In this document: piece by piece, positions 14,375-16,012 of the stretch
How positions within the stretch are numbered: position 1 is the stretch's first letter
Layout: each line of letters starts with the position of its first letter
Assembly (NCBI GenBank): GCA_964523975.1
Contig: CAZGBM010000049.1
Span: 1-16,012, forward strand
Source: JAFGHJ01 sp964523975
GTDB taxonomy: Bacteria; Hydrothermota; UBA3072
Direction of reading: 5' to 3'
Length of the DNA: 16,012 nt
Notes under the pieces: generated by a model
Told to the model about the DNA's origin: nothing
Database searches by the model: none
Seen by the model: only the letters and a program-made list of their open reading frames with translations
Program-made: the position numbers and the translations under genes

Positions 14375-14962
14375 ATGAAATTCATTTTTATATTTATCCC
14401 TTTTTTAATACCATCTTTTTTAACTGCGCATCCTCATGTTTTTATCGACAATAGTATATTAGTCATTTTTAATGAAACAGGTCTTGCAGGTTTTAAACAT
14501 GAATGGATTTTCGATGAAATGTTCAGCAGTACCATAATACACGAATTTGACCTCGATTCAAACGGTAAGTTCGATGAAAAAGAAATCAAAGAGGTAAAAA
14601 GAGGAGCTTTTTCCAATCTTGAAAAACATGACTATTTTACCGATATAACCATAAACGGACGGCAATTCGAAATAAAAGAAGTCGAGGATTTTCATGCCAG
14701 GATCGATAGTGGAGTAATGGTTTATAATTTTTTTCTTCCCTGTGAAGTAAATGCCGATTCCGGGAAAAAAGAAGTAAAAATAGCTGTTTACGACCAAACT
14801 TACTTTGTTCAGGTGATGTGGGAATCGCAAGAACCCTTTAATTTTAAAGATACTTCTAACTTCGAAATCGGCTTTGAAGTTATCGAAGACGAAAAGAAAG
14901 CTTATTATTACGGACAAATAATACCGGAGGCTTTAAAAATAAAATTTAGTAAGAGACCATGA
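14375..14962 (+). CDS. DUF1007 exported protein with EF-hand loop
   Basis: A 195-residue periplasmic protein of the DUF1007 family, commonly encoded beside NicO/RcnA-type nickel/cobalt transporters and thought to assist them. A signal peptide ends near LTA (16-18), and the mature protein begins HPHVFID, a family hallmark and possible metal ligand. Residues 59-70 form a textbook 12-residue EF-hand loop, DLDSNGKFDEKE, with ligand-type residues at positions 1, 3, 5, 9 and 12, so calcium may stabilise it. FKHEWIFDEMF (40-50) and the beta-rich C-terminal half also fit the family. It overlaps the transporter gene by four bases (ATGA), which supports joint function. Whether it binds nickel or cobalt is not shown by the sequence. 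Confidence 0.86.
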   Translation: MKFIFIFIPFLIPSFLTAHPHVFIDNSILVIFNETGLAGFKHEWIFDEMFSSTIIHEFDLDSNGKFDEKEIKEVKRGAFSNLEKHDYFTDITINGRQFEIKEVEDFHARIDSGVMVYNFFLPCEVNADSGKKEVKIAVYDQTYFVQVMWESQEPFNFKDTSNFEIGFEVIEDEKKAYYYGQIIPEALKIKFSKRP

Positions 14963-15864
14963 AAAAATTTTTTATTTCGATGTGTTTGTTTTTTGTCGTT
15001 AATTCTGTTATTGCGCAGGATAACCCTTTTTTGACAAAGGAAAAAACAATTTCCGAAAGAAAAGAAGGAGGAAAAACACTAAGCTATCCGGGTTGTACCC
15101 AGAAGATTGCCGGCAAAATAGCTCTCCTCCAACGTTCCTTAAATAAACGTCTCGCCGAATTGACTAAAGAATTAAAAGAAAAAAAATCAACCAAACTACT
15201 TTTTTTTATAATATTTATCACGTTTATTTATGGAGTAGTTCATGCACTTGGACCCGGACACGGCAAAACTTTAACTTTTTCATATTTCCTGTCAGAGGAA
15301 ACAAATATTAGAAAAGGAATTGCAGTAGGGTGCATAATAGGTTTCTTGCACGCCCTTTCAGCGTTGACCCTGGTATTAATCTTATATTTCACAATCAAAA
15401 AAGCTTACTTACATAACATTGAGAGTATGAGTAGAACAATTAAGATAATAAGCTATAGTTTAATAGCTGGTATAGGTTTGTTTCTGTTAATTAAAAATAT
15501 ATATGACACCAAGAGGAGAAAAACCATTAAAGATAAAGAAATTAGGCCGTTCCAGAGTGCAATTCCCTTTTCCTTTGCCGTAGGGGTAATTCCCTGTACG
15601 GGAGCTACGATAGTATTGCTTTTTTCTTTATCATTGGGAGTATTAAAAATTGGAATAATTTCTACGTTTTTTATGGCTCTCGGCATGGCAACTACCATTT
15701 CTTCGGTTGGCGTTTTGACCATCCTGGCGAAAGACAGTTTTAAAAGAATTTTGTTAAGGAAAGTCAAGCTAAATTTTATCCTTCAGAAGATTTTTTCTTT
15801 CGGAGGAGCTTTTCTTATTTTTGCTCTGGGCGCAATATTACTTTTGGGAGTTTACGTAGGATAG
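14959..15864 (+). CDS. NicO/RcnA-type nickel/cobalt transporter
   Basis: A 301-residue inner-membrane protein of the NicO (high-affinity nickel/cobalt transport, RcnA-like) family. A signal sequence (1-20) is followed by a charged extracytoplasmic stretch, then about six membrane segments. The first carries the hallmark HALGPGHGK (95-103), and the second includes GFLHALSA (128-135) with the second conserved His. IPCTGATIVL (211-220) is another family signature. The long His-rich loop of E. coli RcnA is missing. The family contains both exporters and uptake systems, so direction is undecided. It is translationally coupled to DUF1007 upstream, and nadA starts 20 bases downstream. Nickel would be needed by the LarA-type enzyme in this window, a possible but unproven link. 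Confidence 0.88.
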   Translation: MKKFFISMCLFFVVNSVIAQDNPFLTKEKTISERKEGGKTLSYPGCTQKIAGKIALLQRSLNKRLAELTKELKEKKSTKLLFFIIFITFIYGVVHALGPGHGKTLTFSYFLSEETNIRKGIAVGCIIGFLHALSALTLVLILYFTIKKAYLHNIESMSRTIKIISYSLIAGIGLFLLIKNIYDTKRRKTIKDKEIRPFQSAIPFSFAVGVIPCTGATIVLLFSLSLGVLKIGIISTFFMALGMATTISSVGVLTILAKDSFKRILLRKVKLNFILQKIFSFGGAFLIFALGAILLLGVYVG

Positions 15865-15884
15865 GCACATTAGTAGAGGAAAAT

Positions 15885-16012
15885 ATGGATTACGCAAAAA
15901 AGATTAAAGAATTAAAAGAAGAAAAAAATGGGGTTATCCTTGTGCACAACTATCAACGAGGTGAAGTTCAGGATATAGGAGATTATATTGGCGATTCGCT
16001 GGGTTTATCACA
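15885..16012 (+). CDS. nadA: Quinolinate synthase, 5' part (runs off the window)
   Basis: Only the first 42 codons are present; the gene continues beyond the right edge. The start of the protein, with VILVHNYQRGEVQDIGDYIG (17-36) followed by DSLGLS, is the diagnostic N-terminus of NadA. NadA is the [4Fe-4S] enzyme that condenses iminoaspartate with dihydroxyacetone phosphate to quinolinate in NAD synthesis. His21 and Tyr23 belong to the substrate-binding region of the family. The ATG is four bases after AGAGGA (15875-15880) and 20 bases after the transporter stop, so it is likely co-transcribed with metF, DUF1007 and the transporter. The cluster cysteines lie outside the window and cannot be checked. 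Confidence 0.93.
   Translation, partial: MDYAKKIKELKEEKNGVILVHNYQRGEVQDIGDYIGDSLGLS

Noticed and set aside
1..16012. A mobile element, phage or defence island.
   Set aside because: No transposase, integrase, phage, nuclease or toxin gene is present, no target-site duplications were seen, and base composition looks similar throughout.

Overview
The window is an AT-rich bacterial chromosome segment. It carries 16 complete protein-coding genes and the first 42 codons of a seventeenth. No tRNA, rRNA, insertion sequence, phage gene or CRISPR array is visible. Several features point to a diderm (Gram-negative-type) bacterium: many Sec signal peptides, a LolA-like protein, GDP-fucose synthesis genes and a secretion/pilus-type ATPase. 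I cannot place the species. The dense operons, and the spacers built of degenerate short repeated words, are of a kind I associate with uncultured candidate-phylum bacteria, but that is an impression and not a proof.

Layout. Positions 1-487 are non-coding and hold inverted and tandem repeats, then a promoter. Genes gmd and fcl (488-2454, 4-base overlap) convert GDP-mannose to GDP-L-fucose. A PAS-GGDEF diguanylate cyclase follows (2615-3493), apparently starting at ATT behind a perfect Shine-Dalgarno. A HAD-family phosphatase lies convergently (4344-3553, minus). A repeat-filled spacer (4345-4668) ends in a consensus promoter, TTGACA-16-TATAAT. This drives six tightly packed plus-strand genes (4721-9399): a secreted Cys/Ser/Gly-tailed protein, a LolA-like periplasmic protein, an exported YidD-like protein, two paralogous TPR plus membrane-tail proteins, and a LarA-family nickel enzyme.

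On the minus strand, 13300-9385 is a signalling operon in transcription order: a REC-GGDEF response regulator, a stand-alone Hpt phosphotransfer protein, and an 868-residue REC-(GspE/PilB ATPase)-REC fusion. It meets larA tail to tail with a 15-base overlap. From a divergent promoter near 13452, metF, a DUF1007 protein, a NicO/RcnA-type nickel/cobalt transporter and nadA (cut by the window end) run on the plus strand.

How the parts may work together. The minus operon looks like a phosphorelay/cyclic-di-GMP module wired directly into a secretion or pilus motor ATPase. The 4721-9399 operon looks like an envelope-biogenesis module around a small Cys-rich exported protein, and it is the best candidate for an undescribed system. 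DUF1007 with NicO forms a known nickel/cobalt transport pairing. LarA also needs nickel, but its cofactor-maturation genes larB, larC and larE are not in this window.
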